A stretch of DNA of 7,720 nucleotides from JBBITW01 sp037440525 (GTDB lineage Bacteria > Desulfobacterota > BSN033 > UBA1163). The stretch lies in the NCBI GenBank assembly GCA_037440525.1, contig JBBITW010000165.1, forward strand, positions 1 to 7,720, given 5' to 3'. Below the pieces are notes generated by a model. That model made no database searches. It saw only the letters and a program-made list of their open reading frames with translations, and was not told the origin of the DNA. Both the position numbers and the translations under genes were made by a program. Of this stretch, positions 1 to 6,751 are shown piece by piece (the first letter of the stretch is position 1; every line of letters begins with the position of its first letter).

Positions 1-135
1 AGGCGTATCCGATTCTATCGGAGAATCCTTTTTAATAACTATATTGGAGAAGAACCAAAAAATTTAAATCGTCCGCTTGATAAGATTTTCGAGGATATTC
101 CTGCCAGATCTTTTAACTTAGCCCCATTTAAGTGA
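1..135 (+). CDS. 3' end of an unidentified protein (partial)
   Basis: Frame 1 is open from the first base of the window to a TGA stop at 133-135, giving 44 C-terminal residues; the start lies outside the window. The visible tail is basic and then mixed, beginning RRIRFYRRIL and ending ARSFNLAPFK. I do not recognise the family, and no catalytic motif or membrane segment can be seen in this fragment. Support for it being real is limited to the open frame, sensible codon use similar to the genes downstream, and a stop placed just before an intergenic region with a promoter-like sequence. It is separated from the binding-protein gene by 184 bases, so it is probably a different transcription unit. 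It could be a chance open frame, since it is short. Confidence 0.5.
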   Translation, partial: RRIRFYRRILFNNYIGEEPKNLNRPLDKIFEDIPARSFNLAPFK

Positions 136-147
136 CGGGTTACTTAA

Positions 148-176
148 TTGAAAAGATTTTTCTTGAATTTTTTAAT
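148..176 (+). promoter_or_regulatory. Candidate sigma-70-type promoter for the transport cluster
   Basis: TTGAAA at 148-153 and TTTAAT at 171-176 are separated by 17 bases, each differing from the housekeeping consensus at one position. It lies between the stop at 135 and the binding-protein start at 320, which would give a leader of about 140 bases. The surroundings are very AT-rich, so a chance match is quite possible. A second, weaker pair (TTGATG at 194-199 and TTTAAT at 219-224, spacing 19) lies downstream. No operator or riboswitch fold was recognised in 177-300. Confidence 0.35.
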
Positions 177-232
177 AAATAATAATATCTTTCTTGATGT
201 GGACTTATTTTAGGGGATTTTAATTGAGAGTG

Positions 233-243
233 AAAGGAGGTGA
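233..243 (+). promoter_or_regulatory. Orphan full-length Shine-Dalgarno-like sequence in the leader
   Basis: AAAGGAGGTGA is an almost complete complement of the 16S rRNA 3' end, but no credible gene starts just after it. A GTG overlaps it at 240-242. A TTG at 258-260 would give only nine residues before TAG at 285-287, behind a weaker GGGAAGG at 246-252. It may be a leader-peptide or ribosome-standby site, or a chance purine run. Confidence 0.25.
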
Positions 244-302
244 GAGGGAAGGTTTTCTTGCTTAACGAAAAAGGATTAAAATTTTAGGTCTTAATTATTT
301 TT

Positions 303-312
303 AAAAGGAGGG
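303..312 (+). promoter_or_regulatory. Strong ribosome binding site of the binding-protein gene
   Basis: AAAAGGAGGG stands seven bases before the ATG at 320 and fixes that start. It is the best-placed strong ribosome binding site in the window, which fits the usual need for excess binding protein over the membrane parts of such importers. Confidence 0.8.
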
Positions 313-319
313 AAGGATT

Positions 320-1528
320 ATGAGAAGAATAACTTTTATATCATTAATGGCGACGGTAATACTTTTTACATGCTTGTTGACATGGAGCTGGTCTCAACCT
401 GTTAAGATAGGTGCGGTAATCAACCTAACAGGGCCAGCCTCGACATGGGGACAGTACCATGCAAAAGGCCATAGGGATTATATAAACTATGTAAATGATG
501 TAAAAGGAGGAGTTGCAGGTCGAAAGATTGATCTCGAAATTGTAGATCATGCCTATAAAGTTCCAGAAGGTGTTAAGTTTGTGAAGAAGTTTTGTGAGGA
601 AAAGAAGGATATGATCGCTACATGGGATGCAGGGACAGGTATCCAGATAAAACCAATTATTCAAGAGCACAAGATTCCAACAATTAATTACTCCACATTT
701 CAAGGTATTCTCAAACCTCCAATCGACTATATGTACCTGCCCTTTGGAAGCTATATCCTCGATTCCTATGCAGTACTGGAATATATCAGAAGTATCCATA
801 AAGGGAAAGATGCCCCTAAGGTAGGCCTACTCACTTATAATAATGTTTATGGAAGATCTATTCACGATCCGAGCAAGGAGTATGCATTAAAGAATAATAT
901 TAACATTGTTACTATTGAAGAATTTCCTCCAGCTACAGTTGATCTCACAACAGAGATGCTTCGTATGAAAGGAAAGGGAGCAGAGTATGTCTTTGTCCAG
1001 ATTCTGCCTGCTGCCGTTATCACTGCCCTAAAGGCAGCAGATAAGGTGGGTTACAATGTGCCATTCTTCGGGACATGGACAGCTACTGACCCTGATTTCT
1101 TCAAGCTCGGCCAGGGATTGATCCGAGATCGCCTCTTTATGCAATTCTGTGGGGCACTACCCCAGGATAAGACTCCTGGAATCGAGCTACTACAGAAATT
1201 GTGGGCAAGGTATAAAACCGTTGATAAGTTTGAGACCTCTTACTGGGAGGGTGTTGTTGTTGCTGCAATCCAGGAGAGGGCTATCCAGAAGGCAGGTGAA
1301 TTGTTTAAGACAATAAACTCTGAAACTATCAACAAGGCAATGGAGGCATTCAATAATGAGGATTTTGGAGGCCTTGTCCCATATGTGACTTACACAAAAG
1401 ATAACCATGAAGGCTCTTTTAAAGGAAGGATCGTTCAGATTCACGAAGATGCAACCTATTCGCCTGTAACAGAGTTCTATACCCCAGGGAAGGAAAAGGT
1501 AAAGGTATTAAAAGCCCCAAAGATGTAG
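320..1528 (+). CDS. LIV/HAAT-family ABC transporter periplasmic substrate-binding protein
   Basis: Exported receptor of 402 residues that binds the ligand in the periplasm and delivers it to the LivHM channel encoded downstream. Residues 1-25 form a typical signal peptide: basic MRR, a hydrophobic core around 6-21, and a probable cut after Ser25 before QPVKIG. Cys18 lies within the hydrophobic core without a good lipobox, so a lipoprotein is unlikely. The mature part starts with the type I periplasmic-binding fold pattern (KIGAVINLTGPAS, then a GVAGRKIDLEIVD strand-turn), and length and layout match the Peripla_BP_6/LivJ-LivK class. The start follows from the ribosome site at 303-312. The gene is first in the string, 27 bases before livG. 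The ligand is unknown: the ligase gene in the same cluster argues for a carboxylic acid rather than leucine, isoleucine or valine. 'LivK-like' should be read as a family name only. Confidence 0.93.
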   Translation: MRRITFISLMATVILFTCLLTWSWSQPVKIGAVINLTGPASTWGQYHAKGHRDYINYVNDVKGGVAGRKIDLEIVDHAYKVPEGVKFVKKFCEEKKDMIATWDAGTGIQIKPIIQEHKIPTINYSTFQGILKPPIDYMYLPFGSYILDSYAVLEYIRSIHKGKDAPKVGLLTYNNVYGRSIHDPSKEYALKNNINIVTIEEFPPATVDLTTEMLRMKGKGAEYVFVQILPAAVITALKAADKVGYNVPFFGTWTATDPDFFKLGQGLIRDRLFMQFCGALPQDKTPGIELLQKLWARYKTVDKFETSYWEGVVVAAIQERAIQKAGELFKTINSETINKAMEAFNNEDFGGLVPYVTYTKDNHEGSFKGRIVQIHEDATYSPVTEFYTPGKEKVKVLKAPKM

Positions 1529-1555
1529 CTTGCCGATAACTTAAAAGGAATAGAA

Positions 1556-2383
1556 ATGAAGGCATTTCGAGGAAGACCAAGCATCTTTAACTCTGCTCAG
1601 CCCGAGGAACGTCGGGCTGAGCTCGAAGTCAAACAGATATCCCTTAACTTTGGAGGGGTGATGGCCCTTCATGATGTGGATCTAACAGTACACACTGGGG
1701 AGTTTGTAAGTATCATCGGGCCAAATGGTGCTGGAAAGACGAGTCTTCTGAATTGCATTACAGGTTATTACCATCCCCAGAAGGGTCAGATATTTTTCAA
1801 TGGCGAGGAGATCACAGGACTTCGCCCCCATGCAATAACCAAGAAAGGAATCGGGAGAACTTACCAGAATATTGAACTATTTCCCGGGATTACGGTGCTT
1901 GCAAACATGCTTTTGGCAAGGCATCTTTACTGTGACTACGGTATTGGCAGGGCCTCTATCTTTTCATCATCCGTTCGCAAAGAGGAGGTTCGACACCGTC
2001 AGGTTCTGGAGGAACTGATCGACTTTCTCGAGATGCAACCCATCAGAAAAAAGCCGGTTGGTTCCCTGCCTTATGGTTTGAGAAAAAGGGTTGAATTGGG
2101 GCGTGCCCTTGCCTTAGAGCCAAAACTTCTGGTCTTGGATGAACCATTTGCCGGTATGACACTTGAGGAAAAAGAGGATATGGTTCGTTTCTTACTGGAA
2201 TTAAATTCGGCATGGAGACAGACCACAATCCTTGTTGAGCATGATATGTCGGTTGTGATGAGTATCTCACAGAGAATCATGGTTTTGAATTTTGGAGAGA
2301 AGATTGCGGAGGGACCTCCAGAGGTGATTCAGAATCATCCCGAGGTGATCAAGGCATATTTGGGTGAGACCACAAAATTTTAA
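1556..2383 (+). CDS. livG: LIV/HAAT ABC transporter ATP-binding protein LivG
   Basis: Cytoplasmic ATPase subunit of 275 residues that pairs with LivF to power the importer. Walker A GPNGAGKTS is at 55-63, the Q-loop at Q104 in TYQNIELF, the signature in the LivG form LPYGLRKR at 171-178, Walker B LLVLDEP at 191-197, and the switch His229 in VEHDM. The LPYG signature in place of LSGGQ is normal for LivG and separates it from LivF. The ATG at 1556 follows AAAAGGAA (1543-1550). The roughly 22 residues before the conserved core (ELEVKQISLNFGG) form a basic extension longer than the family minimum, and a perfect hairpin lies in that part of the gene. No later ATG or GTG preserves the core, so I keep this start. 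All nucleotide-binding motifs are intact. Confidence 0.94.
   Translation: MKAFRGRPSIFNSAQPEERRAELEVKQISLNFGGVMALHDVDLTVHTGEFVSIIGPNGAGKTSLLNCITGYYHPQKGQIFFNGEEITGLRPHAITKKGIGRTYQNIELFPGITVLANMLLARHLYCDYGIGRASIFSSSVRKEEVRHRQVLEELIDFLEMQPIRKKPVGSLPYGLRKRVELGRALALEPKLLVLDEPFAGMTLEEKEDMVRFLLELNSAWRQTTILVEHDMSVVMSISQRIMVLNFGEKIAEGPPEVIQNHPEVIKAYLGETTKF
1595..1622. repeat. Perfect 11-bp inverted repeat within the livG 5' coding region
   Basis: GCTCAGCCCGA (1595-1605) and TCGGGCTGAGC (1612-1622) are exact reverse complements around a six-base loop, GGAACG. The RNA hairpin would be GC-rich and stable, beginning 40 bases into livG, and no T-run follows, so it is not an ordinary terminator. It codes for part of the variable N-terminal extension (around SAQPEERRAEL). 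It could shield the binding-protein message from 3' decay or slow translation of livG; both roles are inferred. Confidence 0.8.
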
Positions 2384-2394
2384 TATTTGCTAAT
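2383..2394 (+). repeat. Left 12-bp direct repeat flanking the intergenic repeat block
   Basis: ATATTTGCTAAT begins at the last base of the livG stop codon and recurs exactly at 2621-2632, enclosing the repeat block between them. It resembles a target-site duplication, but its last bases (from 2390) also form part of an imperfect inverted repeat with 2606-2620, so the true boundary is uncertain. Confidence 0.55.
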
Positions 2395-2620
2395 CTGAGT
2401 GATTTTTTATAGAATGCCTTTCTACCAAAGGCGGATCCGCTTTGAGCGGATAATTATTAGTCATTGCGAGCACACATTGGGTCCGTGGCAATCCGACGAA
2501 GTCATTGCGAGCCCGAAGGGCGTGCAATCTCATAGATTCCTCGCTCCGCTCGGAATGACAATTTTGGAGAGATTGCCTCGGCTTCACCTCGCAATGACTC
2601 TGGAGAATCACTCAATTTAG
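2395..2620. mobile_element. Composite GTCATTGCGAG-type dispersed repeat, MITE/REP-like, no coding capacity
   Basis: This fills the gap between livG and the ligase gene. It contains four related units: two in + orientation starting GTCATTGCGAG (2460-2493 and 2501-2530), and two in - orientation ending CGGAATGAC (2534-2559) and CGCAATGAC (2571-2598). The arms can pair, so the block is strongly palindromic. Its outer ends, CTAATCTGAGTGATT (2390-2404) and the complement of 2606-2620, match at 13 of 15 positions. Exact 12-bp direct repeats flank it. Such units are known as abundant dispersed repeats in Desulfobacterota and other environmental bacteria. Open frames across it on both strands (for example the HSERSEES-like peptide on the - strand) are repeat translations, not genes. 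Mobility in trans is inferred; it encodes no transposase. Confidence 0.7.
2416..2451. repeat. Two adjacent hairpins at the left of the repeat block
   Basis: GCCTTT (2416-2421) pairs with AAAGGC (2427-2432) over a five-base loop, and ATCCGC (2435-2440) pairs with GCGGAT (2446-2451) over another. The central GCGGATCCGC (2431-2440) is itself a perfect palindrome, so the two hairpins compete with a third fold. No T-tract follows in either direction, which argues against an intrinsic terminator. It may protect the upstream message or be part of the inserted repeat. Confidence 0.65.
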
Positions 2621-2632
2621 ATATTTGCTAAT
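2621..2632 (+). repeat. Right 12-bp direct repeat flanking the intergenic repeat block
   Basis: ATATTTGCTAAT, identical to 2383-2394. It begins directly after the right end of the inverted-repeat arm at 2606-2620 and is followed by the short AT-rich stretch before the ligase gene. Confidence 0.55.
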
Positions 2633-2659
2633 TGCATTATTAAATAACCACAGTATTCT
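2632..2659 (+). promoter_or_regulatory. Weak candidate promoter before the ligase gene
   Basis: TTGCAT (2632-2637) and TATTCT (2654-2659) are 16 bases apart and lie just upstream of the ligase start. The match to consensus is poor (three and four of six), so this is only a possibility that the ligase can be transcribed separately from the binding-protein and livG genes. Confidence 0.2.
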
Positions 2660-2682
2660 ATTTTAGTCGAGGTCATATTTAG

Positions 2683-4623
2683 GTGATAAAAACAGAACGA
2701 TTTGATCAGGAGACCCTGTCTTCTTTAATGAAATATACCATTCCCCAGATCTTATTCAAACAGTCAAAAGATCTTGGACGCAATATGATTGCTATAAGGG
2801 AAAAGATGTATGGTATATGGCTGGCCTACACCTGGGAGGATTATTTTCGATATGTAAAGAATGTTGCTTTGGGTTTAATAAGTCTTGGTCTCAAAAGGGG
2901 TGAAAATATCGGTATTATCACCGACAACCATCCGGAGTGGCTATTTACAGAATTGGGAGCTCAAGCCATTGGGGCAATCACTCTCAATCTATTTACATCC
3001 TCCATTGCCAAAGAACTGGCGATGATGCTCCAGAGGATTCAGGCTGTCTTTGTGATTGCCCAGGACCAGGAACAGGTAGATAAACTCCTTGAGATGAAGG
3101 ATGAGCTTTCTCATGTTCGGAAGGTGATATATATTGATCAAACAGGAATGAGAACCTATACCAGTAATCCCTGGCTTATAAGTTTTGAGGAACTCCTAAA
3201 TTTAGGGGAGAGATTGGATAAGGAGAATCCCGATCTTTTTGAAAAGGAGCTATGGAAGGGGAAGTCTGATGAGGTTGCCTTGATGATCATGACTTCAGGA
3301 ACAACAGGTGTTCCTAAGCTTGCAATGCTTACGCACCAGAGCTTTACAGAGATTGCAAGAAAATGGGTTGAGAGTGCTCCCATTGGTCCAGGGGATAACT
3401 GGATTTCCATCACCCCTACTGCCTGGATTGTAGATCAGATGTGGGGAATGGGGGTCTCTCCCCTCACAGGGATGACCATGAACTTCCCTGAAACCCCTGA
3501 GACCCAGTCAGAGGATTTCCGTGAGATTGGACCAGTGGTAGTAATCACCTCTTCAAGATTCTGGGAAGAGCTTGCCTCGAAAATCAGAGTAAAGATCGCA
3601 GATTCGGGATGGATTAAACGAAAACTCTTTTACCTTGGCGAAAAGATTGGAGGTGCAGTGGTGGATCGCGAATCTAAGAAGGAACCTGTTCCAGTATCAT
3701 TAAAGCTCCTCCATAAAATCTTTTCATTAATTGTCTATCGTCCCCTTCTTGATCGGGTGGGCTGTCTGCAGATCAGAGCAGCAATCACAGGAGGCCATCC
3801 CATCAGTCCAGATGTTATAAGATTCTTCCGTGCAAAGGGACTCAATCTCAAACACGCATATGGCCTTACAGAAGGTGGAGGGGTATTTCAGGTACAGCCT
3901 GATAAAGAGGTCAAACCAGAGTCTGTTGGGAAACCACTTCCAAGGACTGAGATAAAGATCGCAGAAGATCAGGAGGTACTTGTCAAGACACCCTCATGCT
4001 TCGCAGGTTATTATAAAGATCCTGAAGCTACGAATAAGGCCCTCAGGGATGGTTGGCTCCATACAGGGGATGCAGGCTATATTGACGACGATGGACACCT
4101 CCTCATAATCGGCAGAAAGGAAGAGATTATGCGCACAAGGGGAGGGGAGGCCATCTCATCAGACTTTATTGAGACGAGATTAAAATTCAGTCCTTATATT
4201 AAAGAGGCTGTTGTCTGGGGAGAAGGAAGGGACTACATTACAGGATTCATCAACATCGATTTCGGAAATGTTGGAAGTTGGGCAGAAGACAGAATGATTC
4301 CATACACAACATACACAGACCTTTCGCAAAGACCCGAGGTCGAGGAGCTGATTCTCGGTGAAGTCCGTCATGTAAACACCCAGCTACCAAAACCGATGAG
4401 GCTTAAAAAGATTATTTTACTTTATAAACTTCTCGATGCCGATGATGAAGAATTGACCCGGACAGGAAAGGTGCGAAGAAAATTTGTTTATGAACAGTAT
4501 ATAAATCTGATTGAGGCAATGTATAGTGATAAAAAGGAATTGGAGGTAACAGGAAAGGTTCACTATCGTGATGGTCATGTTGGGACCATCACTACAAAAG
4601 TTAAGATTTTGACGGTTGAATAG
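2683..4623 (+). CDS. AMP-forming acyl-CoA synthetase (long-chain fatty acid--CoA ligase-like)
   Basis: Cytoplasmic enzyme of 646 residues that activates a carboxylic acid with ATP to an acyl-adenylate and then to acyl-CoA. The ANL-family motifs are all present: phosphate loop TSGTTGVPKL at 204-213, YGLTE at 393-397, TGD at 461-463 followed by the D-x-G-H region, the hinge region GRKEE at 477-481, and the C-terminal catalytic lysine, probably Lys596 in RTGKVRR. Leu213 stands where a glycine (PKG) is usual. The C-terminal tail past 600 is of the kind seen in bacterial ligases clustered with LIV-type transporters. The start is GTG at 2683 with GAGG at 2669-2672; an ATG 15 codons later (Met16) is a weaker alternative. 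Its place between livG and livH suggests it activates the imported substrate. Chain length and aromatic versus aliphatic preference cannot be read from sequence alone. Confidence 0.9.
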   Translation: MIKTERFDQETLSSLMKYTIPQILFKQSKDLGRNMIAIREKMYGIWLAYTWEDYFRYVKNVALGLISLGLKRGENIGIITDNHPEWLFTELGAQAIGAITLNLFTSSIAKELAMMLQRIQAVFVIAQDQEQVDKLLEMKDELSHVRKVIYIDQTGMRTYTSNPWLISFEELLNLGERLDKENPDLFEKELWKGKSDEVALMIMTSGTTGVPKLAMLTHQSFTEIARKWVESAPIGPGDNWISITPTAWIVDQMWGMGVSPLTGMTMNFPETPETQSEDFREIGPVVVITSSRFWEELASKIRVKIADSGWIKRKLFYLGEKIGGAVVDRESKKEPVPVSLKLLHKIFSLIVYRPLLDRVGCLQIRAAITGGHPISPDVIRFFRAKGLNLKHAYGLTEGGGVFQVQPDKEVKPESVGKPLPRTEIKIAEDQEVLVKTPSCFAGYYKDPEATNKALRDGWLHTGDAGYIDDDGHLLIIGRKEEIMRTRGGEAISSDFIETRLKFSPYIKEAVVWGEGRDYITGFINIDFGNVGSWAEDRMIPYTTYTDLSQRPEVEELILGEVRHVNTQLPKPMRLKKIILLYKLLDADDEELTRTGKVRRKFVYEQYINLIEAMYSDKKELEVTGKVHYRDGHVGTITTKVKILTVE

Positions 4624-4628
4624 GAATG

Positions 4629-4742
4629 TCTAAATCCAAAACAGATTCAAATTTTCAAAATTCTAAGTCTCCAAACCTTCTTGTTTTAAAGATTTAAGAT
4701 TTGGTCATTTGAGATTGTTTCGGGTTTCGTGCTTCGCATTTA
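4629..4742. repeat. AT-rich dispersed intergenic repeat (degenerate copy)
   Basis: The gap between the ligase and livH holds A-rich TCCAAAACAGATTCAAA-like sequence at the left, then TTTGGTCATTTGAGATTG at 4700-4717, and a TTTCGGGTTTCGTGCTTCG segment at 4718-4736. This order resembles a repeat I have seen recur in environmental bacterial genomes (runs of AAATTCCAAAT, then TTTGGTCATTTG, then TTTCGGATTTCGTGCTTCG). The identification is from memory of the pattern, not a search. No open frame of note and no T-tract terminator is present; AAAGGGGG at 4744-4751 serves as the livH ribosome site. Confidence 0.5.
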
Positions 4743-4760
4743 TAAAGGGGGTTTTATTCT

Positions 4761-5639
4761 ATGGAATTTTTTCTTCAACTTCTTATTCAGGGCCTATCTG
4801 TGGGTTTTCTTTATGCCCTTGCAGCCCTTGGCTTTGTCATGATTTTTAAGTCATCGAGTGTCCTGAATTTTGCCCACGGTGAATTACTTGCAATAGGGGC
4901 ATTCATCTTCCTTATCTTCTCTGCCCAGTTAAATCTCTCAATTCCTCTGGCATTCCTATTCACACTGGCAGGAACATTTATGATGGGCTTTGTTATTGAA
5001 CGTCTCTTTCTCCGTCCTTTGATTGGCGAAGCCCTGATAGAGGTCATCATGTTAACCGTTGGATTGGCTGCCATGTTCAAAGGATTGTTGCTTTTCATCT
5101 TTGGCGGAAATTTATTTAATTATCCTGATTTTCTTCCAAAGAATCTTACCATCCAATGGGGTGCTGTCATTATTCAGCCTGTCTATGTAGCTTCTTTTAT
5201 CATCGGCATCATCTTCCTCTCGATCTTTGGATTTTTTTTCAAGTACTCTTCTCAGGGAATCTATATGAGATCGGTGGCGGATAATCAGCCCGCTGCGCTT
5301 TCCCTGGGTGTTCATGTGAGAAGGGTCTTTGCCCTATCCTGGGCAATTGCTGCACTGGTTTGTGCCCTGAGTGGAATCATTCTGGGTATAATGAATGGTA
5401 TAAATGTTCATGATATAAGCACCATGGGGCTTAAGGTCTTTCCAGTAGTTATCCTTGGAGGGCTCGAGAGTATTGGCGGCGCTATCATTGGAGGCCTCAT
5501 CATAGGGCTTCTGGAAACCTTTACAGGAGGATATATCTCAACTTCTCTTAAGGAAATTATACCTTATATTGTTCTCGTCTTTATTTTACTGGTAAAGCCC
5601 TATGGACTTTTTGGTTTAGTAGAGATTGAGCGAGTGTAA
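4761..5639 (+). CDS. livH: LIV/HAAT ABC transporter permease LivH
   Basis: Inner-membrane channel subunit of 292 residues, normal LivH length. It is almost wholly hydrophobic with about eight membrane-spanning stretches. Family landmarks are VLNFAHGE at 34-41 after the first helix, the cytoplasmic ATPase-contact loop DNQPAALSLGV at 174-184, and VILGGLESIGG at 230-240 near the end. The ATG at 4761 follows AAAGGGGG (4744-4751) with a nine-base gap, and the first residues MEFFLQLLIQGLSVG match the usual N terminus. The stop lies 25 bases before the preferred livM start, which points to cotranscription with livM. It should form a heterodimer with LivM, with LivG and LivF bound on the cytoplasmic side. 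No truncation or odd residue was noticed. Confidence 0.94.
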   Translation: MEFFLQLLIQGLSVGFLYALAALGFVMIFKSSSVLNFAHGELLAIGAFIFLIFSAQLNLSIPLAFLFTLAGTFMMGFVIERLFLRPLIGEALIEVIMLTVGLAAMFKGLLLFIFGGNLFNYPDFLPKNLTIQWGAVIIQPVYVASFIIGIIFLSIFGFFFKYSSQGIYMRSVADNQPAALSLGVHVRRVFALSWAIAALVCALSGIILGIMNGINVHDISTMGLKVFPVVILGGLESIGGAIIGGLIIGLLETFTGGYISTSLKEIIPYIVLVFILLVKPYGLFGLVEIERV

Positions 5640-5664
5640 AGGAAAAGTTTTCGAGGTTAGAAGG

Positions 5665-6735
5665 ATGAGAAAGCTGAAATTACATCCCTGTGGAAAATTC
5701 AATGAAAGATATGAAGAGGAGCTTGCTATATTCTCAACAGATTTTGGAAGGCTATCGGTCCTGGTCGGACTTCTTATCCTCTTTATAGTTATTCCGTTAA
5801 TCAGCAGTAATTATATTCTTTATATAGTAAACCATATTGGGATAGCCTCCATTTCTGCAATTGGATTGAATATTCTAATTGGGTATACTGGCCAGATCTC
5901 ACTTGGTCACGGTGCCTTTTTTGGTGTCGGGGCTTATGGAGCAGCCATTCTTTCAACTGCCGCAGGTTTTCCATTCTGGCTATCTGTGATATGTGCAGGT
6001 CTGGTCACAGCCATGGTTGGGATGATCTTTGGGATTCCCTCTGCCCGGCTAAAACATCTCTACCTTACCATCGCTACACTGGCAGGTCAATTTATTCTCC
6101 AATATATCTTCGTCCAATGGGAGAGTTTGACAAAAGGACCAATGGGAATTATGTTACCTCGTGCAAACCTCTTTGGATTGGACGTTAAAGGAGACCGAGC
6201 CTTCTACTATGTAATATTTTTCTGTTTCGTCATCATGACCTGGATTGCTTCGAACCTGATGCGGACCCGATATGGTCGAGCATTCATTGCCATACGTGAC
6301 AATGACCGTGCAGCTGAGGGTATGGGGATACCTATTTTTAAATATAAACTCCTATCCTTTGCAATAAGTTCCTTCTATGCAGGTTTTGCAGGAGGCCTCT
6401 CAGCATATTATATTGGGAGCATTACTCCTGAGCCATATACGCTATTTCTCTCTATAGAATTTATAGCCATGATCATTATAGGTGGCCTTGGAAGTATACC
6501 TGGTTCTGTTTTTGGCGCTGTCTTCATCACCCTATTAAACGAGTTATTGAGCCATACTACAGAGTTCTTCATGAATATCGGTGCACTTACAAAGATTGCC
6601 TTAACAATCGCTCCGCTTCGTGAGTTTGTCTTTGGTCTGGCGATTGTCCTATTTATCATTTTTGAACCTAAAGGACTGGCCGAGGTATGGCGTATCATAA
6701 AGTCAAGTTTCAAACTCTGGCCATTTTCTTATTAG
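5665..6735 (+). CDS. livM: LIV/HAAT ABC transporter permease LivM
   Basis: Second inner-membrane channel subunit, 356 residues from this start. Landmarks are GYTGQISLGHGAF at 73-85 (the LivM equivalent of the LivH NFAHG motif), the contact loop IRDNDRAAEGMGI at 210-222, and IIGGLGSIPGS at 271-281. A cytoplasmic N-terminal stretch with the pattern CGKFNERYEEELAIF precedes the first helix; this CG-x-F-x3-Y form is familiar from LivM proteins in ligase-linked clusters. I chose ATG 5665 because GAGG (5653-5656) is well placed and the family pattern starts shortly after it. The frame also extends back to a TTG at 5626 (369 residues), which would overlap livH by 14 bases but has a poor ribosome site. 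The hydrophobic segments are intact to the end. Confidence 0.92.
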   Translation: MRKLKLHPCGKFNERYEEELAIFSTDFGRLSVLVGLLILFIVIPLISSNYILYIVNHIGIASISAIGLNILIGYTGQISLGHGAFFGVGAYGAAILSTAAGFPFWLSVICAGLVTAMVGMIFGIPSARLKHLYLTIATLAGQFILQYIFVQWESLTKGPMGIMLPRANLFGLDVKGDRAFYYVIFFCFVIMTWIASNLMRTRYGRAFIAIRDNDRAAEGMGIPIFKYKLLSFAISSFYAGFAGGLSAYYIGSITPEPYTLFLSIEFIAMIIIGGLGSIPGSVFGAVFITLLNELLSHTTEFFMNIGALTKIALTIAPLREFVFGLAIVLFIIFEPKGLAEVWRIIKSSFKLWPFSY

Positions 6736-6751
6736 GAATGATTACACAGAG

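Noticed and set aside
150..173. Possible intrinsic terminator of the upstream gene (GAAAA / TTTTC followed by a T-run)
   Set aside because: The stem has only one G-C pair among five and a three-base loop, too weak in this AT-rich context. The same bases fit a promoter better.
425..799. Open frame of 124 codons on the - strand inside the binding-protein gene
   Set aside because: It lies wholly opposite a well-supported gene and its translation has no recognisable pattern.
2459..2598. CRISPR array, considered because of repeated GTCATTGCGAG units
   Set aside because: The units occur in both orientations with unequal, very short separations and diverge from one another. There are no regular spacers and no cas genes.
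2390..2611. Open frame of 73 codons on the - strand with an HSERSEES-like peptide
   Set aside because: It is a translation of the GTCATTCCGAG / GTCATTGCGAG repeat units; such peptides are known artefacts of dispersed repeats. The frame matches the repeat extent and has no ribosome site.
2399..2620. Open frame of 73 codons on the + strand between livG and the ligase gene
   Set aside because: It covers the same repeat block from the other strand, shows no family pattern, and starts inside the inverted-repeat arm.
4811..5098. Open frame of 95 codons on the - strand inside livH
   Set aside because: It is the basic, low-complexity shadow expected opposite a hydrophobic membrane-protein gene.
5626..5664. 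Upstream TTG start for livM overlapping the end of livH
   Set aside because: TTG is a rare start with a poor ribosome site here, and the extra 13 residues do not resemble LivM N termini. The ATG at 5665 is preferred but not proven.
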